22,426 nt of DNA from Albugo candida (lineage: Eukaryota > Oomycota > Peronosporomycetes > Albuginales > Albuginaceae). How positions within the stretch are numbered: the stretch's first letter is position 1; every line of letters begins with the position of its first letter. The notes under the pieces were generated by a model. It was not told the DNA's origin. It saw only the letters and a list, made by a program, of their open reading frames with translations, and did no database searches. The translations under genes and the position numbers were made by a program. The stretch spans positions 1-22,426 of the forward strand of contig CAJNAR010000109.1 in assembly GCA_905220665.1 (NCBI GenBank), given 5' to 3'. Of the stretch, positions 1 through 10,640 are shown piece by piece.

Positions 1-720
1 GTAGTCGTAGCAAAAGTGGTTTTCTAGCGAGATTGATTCTCCTTCACGGACCATGACCTAAGCTTGAAGATGTAAATTTTGCTTGCGCTTCTTCAAGCAG
101 ATCAGGTCTTTCTTGCGGGCGCTCATTGTTGTTTCTCTTCTGATGAAGCTGCACGTACTTCATAGAAACAAATACTTTTCCACTAGCCTTCGCATCGATC
201 AGTGCGTAGGACATTCACCACTGAAGCAGAGACCGAGATAATTGCAATATCAATTCCCAAGATGCACGTGAGTTCCCGATTTACTTCCAGGTCTGCGGTT
301 GAAGTGTCTTTTAGTAGCATCGCTTTCGATGTTGCAATAGTTCGAGTTGTATCGCACATCTTTCTAAAGCTCGGAGACTTAATCCTTCTCCTGTGCTCTA
401 AAAATACTATATGTTAGTATTCTTGATAAAACGATAGCTGGAGTGATGAAATCTGCACACTTGAGAGATATTGCAGCATCGAACGAGTAAAGATGCGCGA
501 TCATGTAGCATTCAAACAGCGCTTCTTCAATCGTTACACCTGAACGTTATGAAATAGCTTGAGAAAGTAAGTATCTGAATATGGTCATCAATGTCACGTC
601 TGCAGTGAGAATTTTTGCATGTTTCTAAAGCATTTAAGACTTTTAGAACATCCGTCTCTGTGCAAGCTGATTGTTCTACAATGAAATTGTTCAGGACTTT
701 GCGGTCAGCAAATACACGTC
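1..720 (-). pseudogene. Decayed minus-strand gene of unknown family (copy A)
   Basis: Reading the minus strand, protein-like sequence is scattered over several frames with stops between. The best stretch is near 430-533, which reads TIEEALFECYMIAHLYSFDA and continues with ISLKCADF. The matching place in copy B reads STEEALL, then after a frame change LMITHIESADAEISFECAVF. The agreement between copies at the protein level, together with stops in both, suggests a once-coding region that has decayed. A further shared frame near 230-370 contains LLKDTS in both copies. I do not recognise the family. Limits and intron structure cannot be set by eye. Confidence 0.4.
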
Positions 721-779
721 CCGTTGCGTTTGACAGCGAAAGCGGTATTGGAACGAGCTCTCTGATATTCTAAGTAGTC

Positions 780-1170
780 TGATCAGCGTTGTAATTTGCT
801 CGTATATTTGCTCATGAATTCTCTCTCACAACGATCAAGGCATTAGCGCATCCTACACACTTAATTTATATAGAAGAAGATGCATTCGGCGTATAGAGCG
901 ACCTTGCCAACGCTCCGGAAATCATTCAAATGTTTGGAGAACTGATCGCACTTGGTGGAGCTTGGACCAGCAACGGAGAGTGTCATGTCGGATTTTCTTC
1001 ATTCGCCCCAATCATTTCCATCTTACCATAGTGCGTTGCAAATACACATGGTTGATCTTACTCCTGCTAGTTTCGAATGGTTCTATGAGCTTTGTCTTGA
1101 AGAATGATTCTAAAGTGGTGAGTCATCTTCTGGACTCATCATCTGTTTGGTATCCTTGAGAGCTTCGAAA
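780..1170 (+). pseudogene. NDUFAF7 (MidA-type methyltransferase) remnant, copy A
   Basis: NDUFAF7 is a mitochondrial SAM-dependent arginine methyltransferase needed for complex I assembly. Here the plus strand reads AHPTH near 847, then DAFGV followed by an in-frame TAG at 894-896 where copy B has a lysine codon. APEIIQMFGELIA follows near 915, and in another frame VELGP, the start of the SAM-binding motif, near 956. SALQIHMVDLT near 1029 corresponds to the family's VHLVEVS strand. About 18 codons between the GEL and VELGP parts are missing. The later two-thirds of the gene, still traceable in copy B, is not found. Stop, frame change and deletion make this a pseudogene. Confidence 0.65.
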
Positions 1171-2146
1171 AAAGCTTTGGCCGCTAGCTATGATTGCTCT
1201 AGTGACATATAGCATACAGAGCTGTTAGGGTCGGGTACGAAAATTGAGTTGTCAGCACATCAAGTAACGAAGTCGATGCATTCGATGCGTTACGGGCCAT
1301 CAATGATCATCCATATGGTAAATGAGGTAGTAAGATGCCCAAGTCGGGATAATAGTCCGACTTGACCTGAACCACTCGTTTGATCAAAGTTCAAAATTCT
1401 TACAAAACCGATAACAAACGTGATAGAAGTGGAGTATCCTTTTTAAGCTAGGATTGCGTAAGAGTACTACAAATAATGGCTTGCTATTGTTCTTTCCGCT
1501 TCTGAATGCTCAATGGAGTAATCCAGTATTCATCAAGGACATCTCCATTAGAGTATCCCGATATGAATCAGACACTTTTCATCACCTTATGCAAGAGTAT
1601 GGTGCACGTTAGCGATATACACAGTTCATTTTCTGCATAATTATTCTTTATGTTACGTTACAGCTTGATTGGTACTACCAAAAGTAAAAAAGGCGGAGAA
1701 TTAGCTGGTTGGTATGGCCAACGCATAATAAAGCATGTTCCATCTATTGCGCTCGTTCTCTTTTGATGACGAATGCTGCAGGCACGACAAGTGGTATCGC
1801 AATCCTAAGCTTTGTAATATTGGTACAATACTTGTTTGTCGCTGGAATGATGGAAGAAGACGAATAATCACAAACATGGACTATATCAAGTCATGAGGGG
1901 ACGCCTGCTTTTGCGATGCATCATCAAGTGGTACAGTTCCTCCCATTTAACCAGTATATGTGCTGCTAATGACAGATAGCCTATGCCGTAACCTGAGCAG
2001 TGATCGTAATTGTAAATAAAGAAGAAAGAGAGATCATAGCTGTGTTTTAAGAATCAAGAGAGCGTTTATCCACCTTATACTCGAATGCCAGTGAATGTGT
2101 GGTAATTTATAAAAATAAAAATGTAGGGAGATGCGTCGGATTTACT
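1171..2146. other. Non-coding spacer of copy A
   Basis: No gene is supported here. The stretch from about 1600 to 2100 matches copy B 10640-11200, for example around gaatgctgcagg at 1771-1782 and the gtaaataaag segment near 2014. Open frames in it are short and not shared between the copies. Confidence 0.5.
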
Positions 2147-2269
2147 AGAAAGCTCAGAGAAAACGCGTGGAAGCTATTGGTAATAATACGTTCGATTATT
2201 TTACTGGTACTAGAAGCCTCAGAAAAACGCGTAGTATTTCAAGTACCAGAAGCCTCAAGCTACGTGTGG
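2147..2269 (+). repeat. Degenerate direct repeats with a CGCGT-like core
   Basis: Three related units start at 2147 (agaaagctcagagaaaacgc...), 2212 (agaagcctcagaaaaacgcg...) and 2248 (agaagcctcaagctacgtgt...). They are spaced 65 and 36 bases apart. The related part of copy B (about 11206-11360) also carries scattered CGCGT/GCGT elements but has lost clear periodicity. They lie about 380-500 bp upstream of the unknown gene's ATG, so a promoter role is possible but unproven. Confidence 0.5.
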
Positions 2270-2351
2270 GAATTCATCGGAAAATCAAGCAAAATTTAAG
2301 GAATCAGGAGTCGAGTCTTAGCAAACCGAGATTTCTTAGAAAGTGTCTGGT

Positions 2352-2375
2352 GAGTAGGCGAGTAGGTGAGTAGGC
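2352..2375 (+). repeat. Three tandem copies of an 8-bp unit
   Basis: gagtaggc, gagtaggt and gagtaggc follow one another directly at 2352, 2360 and 2368. I see no such array in copy B, so it looks local to copy A. Confidence 0.8.
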
Positions 2376-2648
2376 CTTATCTTCCCGCTCGAGTCATGAT
2401 TTCACCTATTTATTTGTTTTCCTTTTTCATCCAAAAGATATCTTTTTTCATGCACCAAAAAGCGTCATCTTTATATTCAGGGAAGACAAAATATAGACGT
2501 ACAGGGAGTTTGCTTCGTAAGATTCCGAATCGTAACGCCGTCGCAGGTGCCACTTTCATCGTCCGGGTTAGCTATCGTGGTTGCATCCGACATCTCACTT
2601 TTCGAGACGCTATCGACTGCACACCTCAAATTGGACGAATTGGCAAGA

Positions 2649-3520
2649 ATGACTCGCATTGCTGCTCAATACCTCGCCACCATCGCGTTCATGATGTTCA
2701 ATTCGAGTCAGCAACAACCAGAGTTGGCTCGCGAACTTGAACTATTAAAGCAAAAGCTTCCCGATGACCAGAAAGCCTTCTGGATGCCCCTTATTGAGAA
2801 AGTAGATGGCGAAATGAAAGCTTGCATCGTTTGCATAGGTACAGGTTGTGTACAATTGCCAACATTGGAAAGTTTAACTGAATCCCACTCTTTTCTTTTG
2901 TCCGGGCATGTATAGATTCACCACCTAAATCTCTTGTACACCTAGTTCAAGCTTTGAGGAATTGGGTAGGGTATCAGCAAGAGGCGATACGACAAGGGAA
3001 AAGAAATGCTTGCAAACAATCTTCTTCTCGCGTATGGGAAGACGTATACGGACCCCCTGAAGATGAAAGAAGCTCCATGAACAAGCTCACGATACGATCG
3101 AACGAGGCTGATGGGGCATCCAAATTTACAAACAATGAGATGGTCAGTTCCAAAAAGAAAATGAAAGATAAAGAGCTGCGGAAAAATTCAGTAGCCAGGA
3201 TGAATATAGAGGAACTCGAGCACGAATTGAAAAGATTAGTAAGCCAAATGGACGAGCCAACCACGCCGGCAAGTAATGGGAAAGTCGTCTATACGAGGGA
3301 TACGAACAGTAACGATGTAGACGAAGGGCAGGAGGAGTTCATGACACAAACGGAGGCATCACTGTGGACACAAGCGTCGGCAAGCAATGAGTGCGTCAAC
3401 GCCGGCAAGAAAAAGAAAAGAAAAGGACTGCGAAGAAAAATAGACACCAAAGTAGATGGAGACGATCTCAAGGATAAGATCACGCTACTATCAAAGCCAT
3501 GGTATGAGACACACAGGTAG
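2649..3520 (+). CDS. Two-exon gene of unknown family, copy A
   Basis: Exons are 2649-2838 and 2916-3520, giving 264 residues. The 77-nt intron runs gtacag...tatag and is phase 1; splicing joins two open frames and makes an aspartate codon across the junction. Residues 4-17 are hydrophobic (IAAQYLATIAFMMF), which could be a signal peptide or a buried helix. The rest is charged, with a Lys-rich stretch near the end (GKKKKRKGLRRK) and a repeated DNA motif cgccggcaag (near 3267 and 3403, with a variant near 3377). Twelve of the first 22 residues match copy B, which has a stop just upstream of the same ATG; that is why this start was chosen. The frame stays open upstream to 2400 without an ATG. 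Another start at 2396, spliced 2516 to 2572, is possible and would add 66 residues. I recognise no family. Confidence 0.6.
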
Positions 3521-5960
3521 ACAAGCGATAAGAACATCAACTGCGACAAACAACAGAAGAATAGGAGGCACAACGCGAAAAACTAGGTTCTTTTGAATTC
3601 AAGTTGTTAGCATAAAACCAAGCTGTGAACTATACAATACATCCGCTATTGAAGGAATCCACTTTTTTGCAGAAGAGTGCAAAGCATATTGAAACCTCTT
3701 ATGTTGCTTCTTTAGCTCAAAGCTATACTATGAACTGCTTCCATCGTTGTGGTCTCACTGCTTTTGCAATTGCATGTGTTAATTTCAGCGTAAATTACAA
3801 TGGACCTCTCTCTTCATACAGAACGTTTAGTGTCGGTATAGCGATCACTTGGTGAAGAGTCTCATTTATGTGTAGCAGAACGATAATAATACTTCCCGCA
3901 ACTGAATGAAAGCTTCACATTCCATCCTTCATAACATATATCCAAACTGAATCGGTGGTTGTGTACGACCCCTATATCACTCAAGTGCATTGTTCTCTAA
4001 AGCTCTACTGCTTCTTTGTTTTCGACTTCTTCCGTAATGTCGAAACGCCCACTTATCAATTCTTTCATGGGAGAGGGAAATCATCACGTCGTTCTCTTCC
4101 AGCGGAATCTCAAGTTACTATACAAGCACAGGGTCTCTCACCATAATCAGATCGCCATCATCTTTCATAGACACTTTTTTGAGAAGTGGCTGCTAGTGGG
4201 AAGACAGGAATGCATGTCGCTCTCGGAGTTGGGCATATACCAATACTTGATGCAAATCCCTTGAAGCTGTCGTAACATTGATGGCTGGTTTGCTTCTCAC
4301 TGGAGCAATAGATTGGAATCAAAATATTGGACTATATATTTTCTCTTCCCGTATGCGGTTCCTGATGATGGTAAATTATGCGCACAAGAAGCCACACGAT
4401 CGTGTATTTCCCTGACTATCTCTATTTAAAATGAGAAGTTGGGTGCGTATATTTTTGACTCCTTATATTTTGCATAGAAATCAGTGCACTTACGCTCGCC
4501 TTAGCTTAGATCCGGTAATAACTCTGTGTTTATTTCGATGAATAAAAACTTGCTGGTGCATCTTATACGCATTGGAAAGACAGCATAAACTCTATTGGGA
4601 TAACTCGGACGTAGACATAGGCAATCAATACTTCAGTATAGTGCAGAATCTGCTCGCACATCATATATCTGGATGACCTGTACACTAATTTCTTTTAAAT
4701 AAATGAATCAGATAATTTTCTATTCGTTCTCTTGTCTCACATCGAGTCTGAGGACAAAAATGAGCTGCAGAATCTTCTATCTTTCGGTTCACGAATCACT
4801 TTATTGAGGCATGAAGCCTCCAAACGGGTCAAATTCTTGCAACGCGTATCTCGTCTCAAAGGAAGCCAATGATATCGCAAGAAATAGAGGGACACAAGAA
4901 TCAGCTGTATCGAGTTACCCTCTTTCCCTTCTCTTCTAGCCGATTCTTAGTTACAATCGCTGAAGTACGCGCAACCTGCTTGAATTGAACTCTTCTTCGA
5001 TTGTATAATCGTTGACGGATTGCTATCATGTCGCGAATAGCTCAGCTTGTGTTTACTTAAGTGAATGATTCGGATCGCTTCGTTACATACCTGAAGCAAA
5101 TGAGCGAAAATGCCGAGCCAAACCACTGATTCAATCGTTATGCAAGTGAATTTGTAATTAAAAGTACTCATCGCAAATTCGTGTATTGCTGTTCAGAGGG
5201 AGCTATAAGTATATTCAGCCAAGCTTCGCTGGCGTACGTGGTACTAAGTGAACCATTGAGACGTACCAATAGGACCTCTCGGACGGAAGATCGACGTGAA
5301 GAGTGTGGATGTCGAGGCAATTAGTGGATTGGATGAATACTTGACGTGCTTTCCATCGGAATGGACGACCATTCTCAATTTAGATATTTTAGTCAATCTT
5401 CGGCTCGTGATAGTTGTTATCAGAGAGCAATAAAAGTAACATAGCCAGTTTGATTGATCTCCGTACCGACGTAAAACGCAGTCCAAAATCAATACAAAAG
5501 TTGCTCGTTTCAAACTGATACATTTGTCCACGGCATATACGTCTCTTGTCAAAGCGATATAGCAAAATTATTGTAGAAATCTATTGCAAGTATCCCAAGT
5601 AATGCAGCGAATTTTTCAAACTTCACCGACTCGGTACGGTTAAAGGGTTAAAGGACGTACGACCACCTCACTTGTTGCATTTTACAAACCATGTCCTCTG
5701 TTGATGCTCTTGCTCTTTTCATCGCTAATTAAAGTCTGCCAGTTCCTTTCAATTCCATCGCTCTGTGAATTTGATTCTGGTGAGCTTACACCTAAAGCAT
5801 CAAATCCCGCTTTTCAACCCAGTATTCCTGCATTTGTTCTGCACTTTTTGTCTTCTCTGTCGCCATAATCTTCATCGCTCTTCCTTGGTTTGCCTCCCAT
5901 TTTGCAAAAGCTCTTGAAACTCCCGTGGTTGTAGCAAGATGTCTGGCTGGGGTAATTGTC
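3521..5960. other. Gene-poor region between the duplicated copies
   Basis: No recognisable protein. Open frames are short, mostly lack partners and end at random. Two minus-strand stretches look slightly more protein-like: 4947-5171, which can be read as two exons (ending at CAG near 5091, gtatgt...gatag intron), and about 4810-4920, which reads LFLAISLASFETRYALQEFD then a few residues to a stop. Neither can be joined to a known family with confidence. Confidence 0.45.
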
Positions 5961-6059
5961 CTTCAAGGCACAATGACCTGGGCTTGTAGATGTAGAATTC
6001 ACTTATGCTTCTTCAAGTAGATCAAGTCTTCTCGCGGACACTCATAAAAGATTTAATGC

Positions 6060-6530
6060 TTAAGCAGAGAAGAAGAGGATTTCAATCTCAGTTATTACGA
6101 TTCACCTGATTTCCCAGTATCCTTTCCAGGTCTACGGCTGAAGTGTCTTTTAGTAGCATCACTTCAAATGTTGCAATAGTTCGATTCTGTATCGCATATC
6201 ATTCTAAACCTCGGACACTTAGCACTGTAAGATAGTGCTCTTTACAAAACGATAGCTAAATTAACGAATACTGCACACTCAAAAGATATTTCAGCATCAG
6301 CCGACTCAATATGCGTGATCATTAAATGTTTATAACAGCGCTTCCTCAGTGCTGAATAGCTTAAACCCGTTGAAGCGCACATCTGGGGTATACATCTGCA
6401 CGAAACTTTTCCTAACAAGCGATTGATCAGAATGACCAAAATGGAAGCCTTTTATAGTCTTCCATGGAATGGATGCTACATGAAACTTCATATCGACTTC
6501 GAACGCAGCGATCAAAACATGCCTGGTTCG
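6060..6530 (-). pseudogene. Decayed minus-strand gene of unknown family (copy B)
   Basis: The minus strand from 6515 reads FEVDMKFHVASIPWKTIKGF, then DQSLVRKSFVQMYTPDVRFN and LFSTEEALL to a stop. After a frame change it continues LMITHIESADAEISFECAVF. The last two parts match copy A (TIEEALF..., YMIAHLYSFDAAISLKCADF). A second match to copy A lies near 6100-6200 (TIATFEVMLLKDTS). Stops and frame changes differ between copies. I cannot name the family. The head-to-head arrangement with NDUFAF7 is the same in both copies. Confidence 0.45.
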
Positions 6531-6980
6531 CTGCGATGTGACTGCTGAATGTGGATACTGCTACCTGAAAACGGTATTTTTCTGCTGATCGTATCGAAAC
6601 TTTCGAAAGTACTTTTGCATGCGCTCAGTCTAGATCGCATGGAATTTCTTGGAGACCTACATGATCGCATTCGACCTTAGTCTGACTCTAGTCCATTGCT
6701 GTACTGATCTGAGTCTGAGAATACAAATATATGTGGTTTCCGATTCCGACATTATAAAGACGCTATTCAATCGTTCTCACGCGTTCATTCAGCCTCGATA
6801 AAAACCACCGATTCGTTCACGCAGACTCGAGTCATTGTGTGTAAGAAAGACATCAAAGTGCCCCAAAATGACGAACGATACGTTTATATACAAGTAGAGA
6901 ATTCTGCAGTGAAATCGCCCAGGACACTTTGGTCATGAAAGCTACAACGCGTTGGATTTGAAAGCGAAATCGGACAATAG

Positions 6981-8170
6981 AAGGAGCTTTTTTCTATTTT
7001 ATGTAGCTCGATCGACGTTAAAGGACCGATAACCGTGGCAGAATACATGCAAAGAGTGAATTTGCTCGTACAATTCGCTCTCAAACTACTCAAGGCACTA
7101 GCGCATCCTACACATGGGTATTACATGAAGAAAGACGTATTCGGTGTAAAGGGCGACTTTTCCACGACTCCGTAAATCCGTCAAATGTCTTATCGCAATT
7201 TGGTGTATTCCCACATGGAAAGAAATGGGATCACCCGAACTATCAACATCGTGGAGCTTGGTCCAGGAAGAGGGAGTCTCGTGTCCAACTTATGCGTACG
7301 TGTTGATCGTTACCACGTTTACATAGTGCGTTGCAAGTTCACATGATTGAGATTAGTTCTGGTAAGGACCGACTAAAGATCTTTGCATATGATATGTCTG
7401 ATGTGGTTCTCTCCCGCTTGACAAGATACAAAATGAGATGCTGAAAAGTGTTGTTGAGATTAAATCTCTGTAATGGCGCACGAGTCTCTCTGATGCGCCT
7501 AAAAAAGCTCTTCTTGTCATTCCTCCGGTGAGTAACTTGTTTATGTTCTTTACATGAGGAATCAAATTAGTCTCAACCTCAAAAGTTTTTGTTGCGATGC
7601 GTTTGCATCAATTCGAACGTACAGAATGGTAGCTTCCGCTAATTGGTTTGTTGATCAATCCACATCGAAATTTTATTCAGAGGCTGGCGTAGCATTTGAT
7701 TGACTCTCAACTTGAGTGCGGGAACCAGCTCTCCGAATCGTGCCATCGCCAGGTTCAACACCGCTGCACAATTCTTCCAATCTGATTCGATCAGCTGCAT
7801 GTGATGATGAGAAGCTTATGATACTGAAAAGCAAATCGTAGGTTACCTCCAAGACTCACCTGTCAGCATACCAATCATGCAAGAAAATTTTAGCGAGTCG
7901 TAGCGCTGTTTTGATAGTCGAGTATGGCGATCCTCAACCGTCCTCGTTCAGCCTTAGTGAAATTTGAATTCACACATTGGAGACGCTATGGAAGAACCGG
8001 GTGATATTGATTCAGTATGCGCTCACATCATCGGGTCACAAGCGATACGCTTCGGAAGAACCGAAGGTCAGTAGGGTACATCCCAATTTTTCAAAGGCTA
8101 TTTTTCAAAAACTGGAGAGAGCATCGGCTTGCAGGTTTACTTGAATATCGTGTCAGACGTAGTATAGTAG
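6981..8170 (+). pseudogene. NDUFAF7 (MidA-type methyltransferase) pseudogene, copy B
   Basis: A single frame from 6981 reads KELFSILCSSIDVKGPITVA, EYM, then HPTHGYYMKKDVFGVKGDFS, all typical of the NDUFAF7 N-terminus. A TAA at 7173-7175 sits exactly where the family has the Glu of the conserved PEI motif. The same frame continues to INIVELGPGRGSLVSN at about 7245-7292, a perfect SAM-binding motif. A frame change follows before HSALQVHMIEIS (near 7325), the family's VHLVEVS strand. Later fragments are SAVLIVEYGDPQPSS near 7902, matching the ALVADYG motif, and HRLAGLLEYR near 8122, matching the C-terminal region. The normal role would be methylation of complex I subunit NDUFS2 in mitochondria. 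The nonsense codon plus frame changes make this copy non-functional unless the stop is read through. Confidence 0.75.
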
Positions 8171-10640
8171 CTTCATAGCTTTATTTGCGTGTAAACAGCT
8201 GCCCTGCCAATCAGGTGGATACGATTTTCAGGGCGACGCCAACTCATCATTCGACTAGGAAATTTATCGGTATTTGGCTGTGCTGACTATTGAATGTACA
8301 GTACAGCAATTCTCCATCTGTCTTTAGCATTCTTTGAGCTAATGCATGTCAACTACTCCGATATGGTCTTATTGTCTATATTTTATCTCATCAAAATGCA
8401 CAGAGCGATCCTATGATGTTGTATAAACATGACCATGCGTAATTGATATCGCGAGTGGTAGGGTAGTGCATGAGCAACGACTCATAATCAAAGGCCACAT
8501 GCTGGAGCAAGTTTCAATAGTATGGTTCCTTCCTTCACGAGTGGTAGTAAAGTGTCTCAAAATGAATTTAGTTCGGAAAATTACAAACCCTTGTGCAAAC
8601 TGTACCATAATTCCCCAATTTCCAGCTGAATTGTTGCCCATTCCGTCCGTTTTTGTGTATATGTGTTAGCATCAGATTTCAGTGAGAAAAGAGCGGACGA
8701 TTGTCGAATGCGTACCAGATCGCACAAAATCGCAAGTGTTTCGCAACGTTGTTCTCCGAATAGCCATTAAATAATTACCTCCAAATGCCTGGAGGCCTCT
8801 CTCAAGACTTATTTTTTCTGATCGAAAAGCATTACTGAGGCATCCGAAGTGTACTGTATCACAGAAGAGATAGTACTCATTGTTCAATGGCACATCGAAA
8901 GCAATTTCATACGTTTGCGCTGGATACACCCCCATTATCACTAAATTATTGGGACGCATCAATGAGCTCTACTGCGATCAATCAATCGTACAATCAGCGC
9001 TCAAGCTCATGAAAGCCAGTAGCACAATAATTACAATTGATCTTACGAATTTAGTTCGGGGATTTGGCCACTCGGCAATTAAGATGAACGAATGCGATAT
9101 TGAATAAAGTATGTAAGTGCATTGTGGGTCTATATGTTTTTCTTCCGGATGAAATCAAACACCGATGAAAGTGGAGGCCGTTAAATACGTGAATCGAATG
9201 TCAGAAGTGGTGATGAAGATCCAAGCATTCTTTTCATATAATGTCATGAATATCTGCAGGATTTTCTCCGGCTTCATTGGAAAAATGTAGAAGCGAATTG
9301 TAATGTTTATACTAAAGCGGTATCGAGTTCTCCACAAACGAATTAAACTTTGAGCTGTACAAAACAAAATGCTACTCAACATGGTGATATAATTACTCAT
9401 GATTGCGAACGGTCCAGTGAACATTCAAGATGAAGTCATTCCTCGAGCTCATGATGCCATATCTCAGTTTCTCGGCATGCCTTCCTATTGCGTGGGTGTT
9501 TATCGATTGTTGACTCTGCTGCAGCGAGTAGTTTTACGGCTGCTGAGGTAGTCAGCAAGCGACTTAGAAGCGTGGAGCGAGGTTTCCAAGTCTTTCTTTC
9601 ACATTTCGAAAAGCCTCACTACCGAAGAACCCATCCGTGTAGCTTCTGAGAATCGGTAATTGCCATGCTATAGCAAAGCCCGGAAATTTGCTTTAGGGTA
9701 CCAGCTAATCCCACTGCATCAAGAACTATACATATTTACTTGAAGTAAGGTTTTCCCACACAGTCAATATTCTTCAACGTGATTACAAGCACGGTCCGAT
9801 CATGCTTCAAATAATGAGGAATAACTCACGCTAAATGGTTCTCAGGGATTTTGGACGTGAATCATGGTCCCAATCTAAGCCACTTCATCACAACAATGAT
9901 CGGGAATGTGACTAACCAACTTCCCATCACTTGTTGATGGAGCATTTACTAAGCAGAGGCGATAAAATACCTTCGTTTTTCAATGAACTGATATAGCCAT
10001 TTCAAATGTTTCTCACTTGATGTGTGAAGTACAGTGAGAATCACGAAAAAAGGGAGCCTAAGACCGCTATCGTCTCAAACCTTCAAGTGATTGCCTTTTT
10101 GGGTATTTCCTTGCACTAATTCGACTGCGAGTACATAGCGTCTTGATAAGGGATCCTAGAGGGTTGTCTTAGCTCGTGGACTTGATGCTGAGTGAGTTTC
10201 TCAGTATCCAGTTGCAATATATGAAAAAAAATTGATTATCTGTTTGGTGTTCTTATGAACTTCAAAAGAAGCTGTACGCGTCAAATTTGATTGCTATCGA
10301 ATCATGGAAAAGAAGAGACGCAATTGATGCAATACGATGATCATCCAAATGGACACTTTATACCATTTGTATGGCGCCAAATGGGCAAAACCTATACCAA
10401 CAGACCTGGAAGATTTCCCAGGTCGAAGTATAGAATTTCTAACAAGTCGATTCACATGTGATTGAGTTAATCACAAATCTCAAGAATCGAGTGAAAGACG
10501 CTTGTTTCCCGACACGGTACACAACGGTGCTGGCTTGGTAATGAGTCTTCTGATTTGACAATGGCTGATAGATCATTACATCAAGAACAGCTCCAATAAA
10601 GCAGCTTAATGTAATCCTTAGACATTTCATTACATTGCGT
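8171..10640. other. Region present only in copy B, no gene recognised
   Basis: No supported gene. Short open frames on both strands (for example 8672-8962 minus and 8880-9107 plus overlap one another) show no family features. I see no terminal inverted repeats, long terminal repeats or transposase/polymerase motifs, although a fully decayed element cannot be excluded by eye. Confidence 0.5.

Larger units (their letters stand above)
47..3520. repeat. Segmental duplication, copy A
   Basis: This block matches copy B (about 5964-12621) in order and orientation, at a diverged level. Anchors are the identical 20-mer gaagtgtcttttagtagcat at 301-320 (B 6140-6159), gcgcatcctacaca at 846-859 (B 7101-7114), gaatgctgcagg at 1771-1782 (B 10833-10844), and the start of the unknown gene at 2649 (B 11797). 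The offset between copies is 5839, then 6255, then 9062 and 9148, so most of the length difference lies between 860 and 1770. Copy A appears to be the shorter, deleted copy. Outer limits are approximate and nothing like a transposon end is visible. Confidence 0.75.

Noticed and set aside
2547..2915. Single-exon 122-codon gene
   Set aside because: It starts with GTG and its last 25 codons are the intron; splicing 2838 to 2916 fits the paralogue.
9440..10300. Retroelement polymerase or integrase remnant
   Set aside because: Translated both strands over part of this span and saw no catalytic motif, long terminal repeat or continuous frame.
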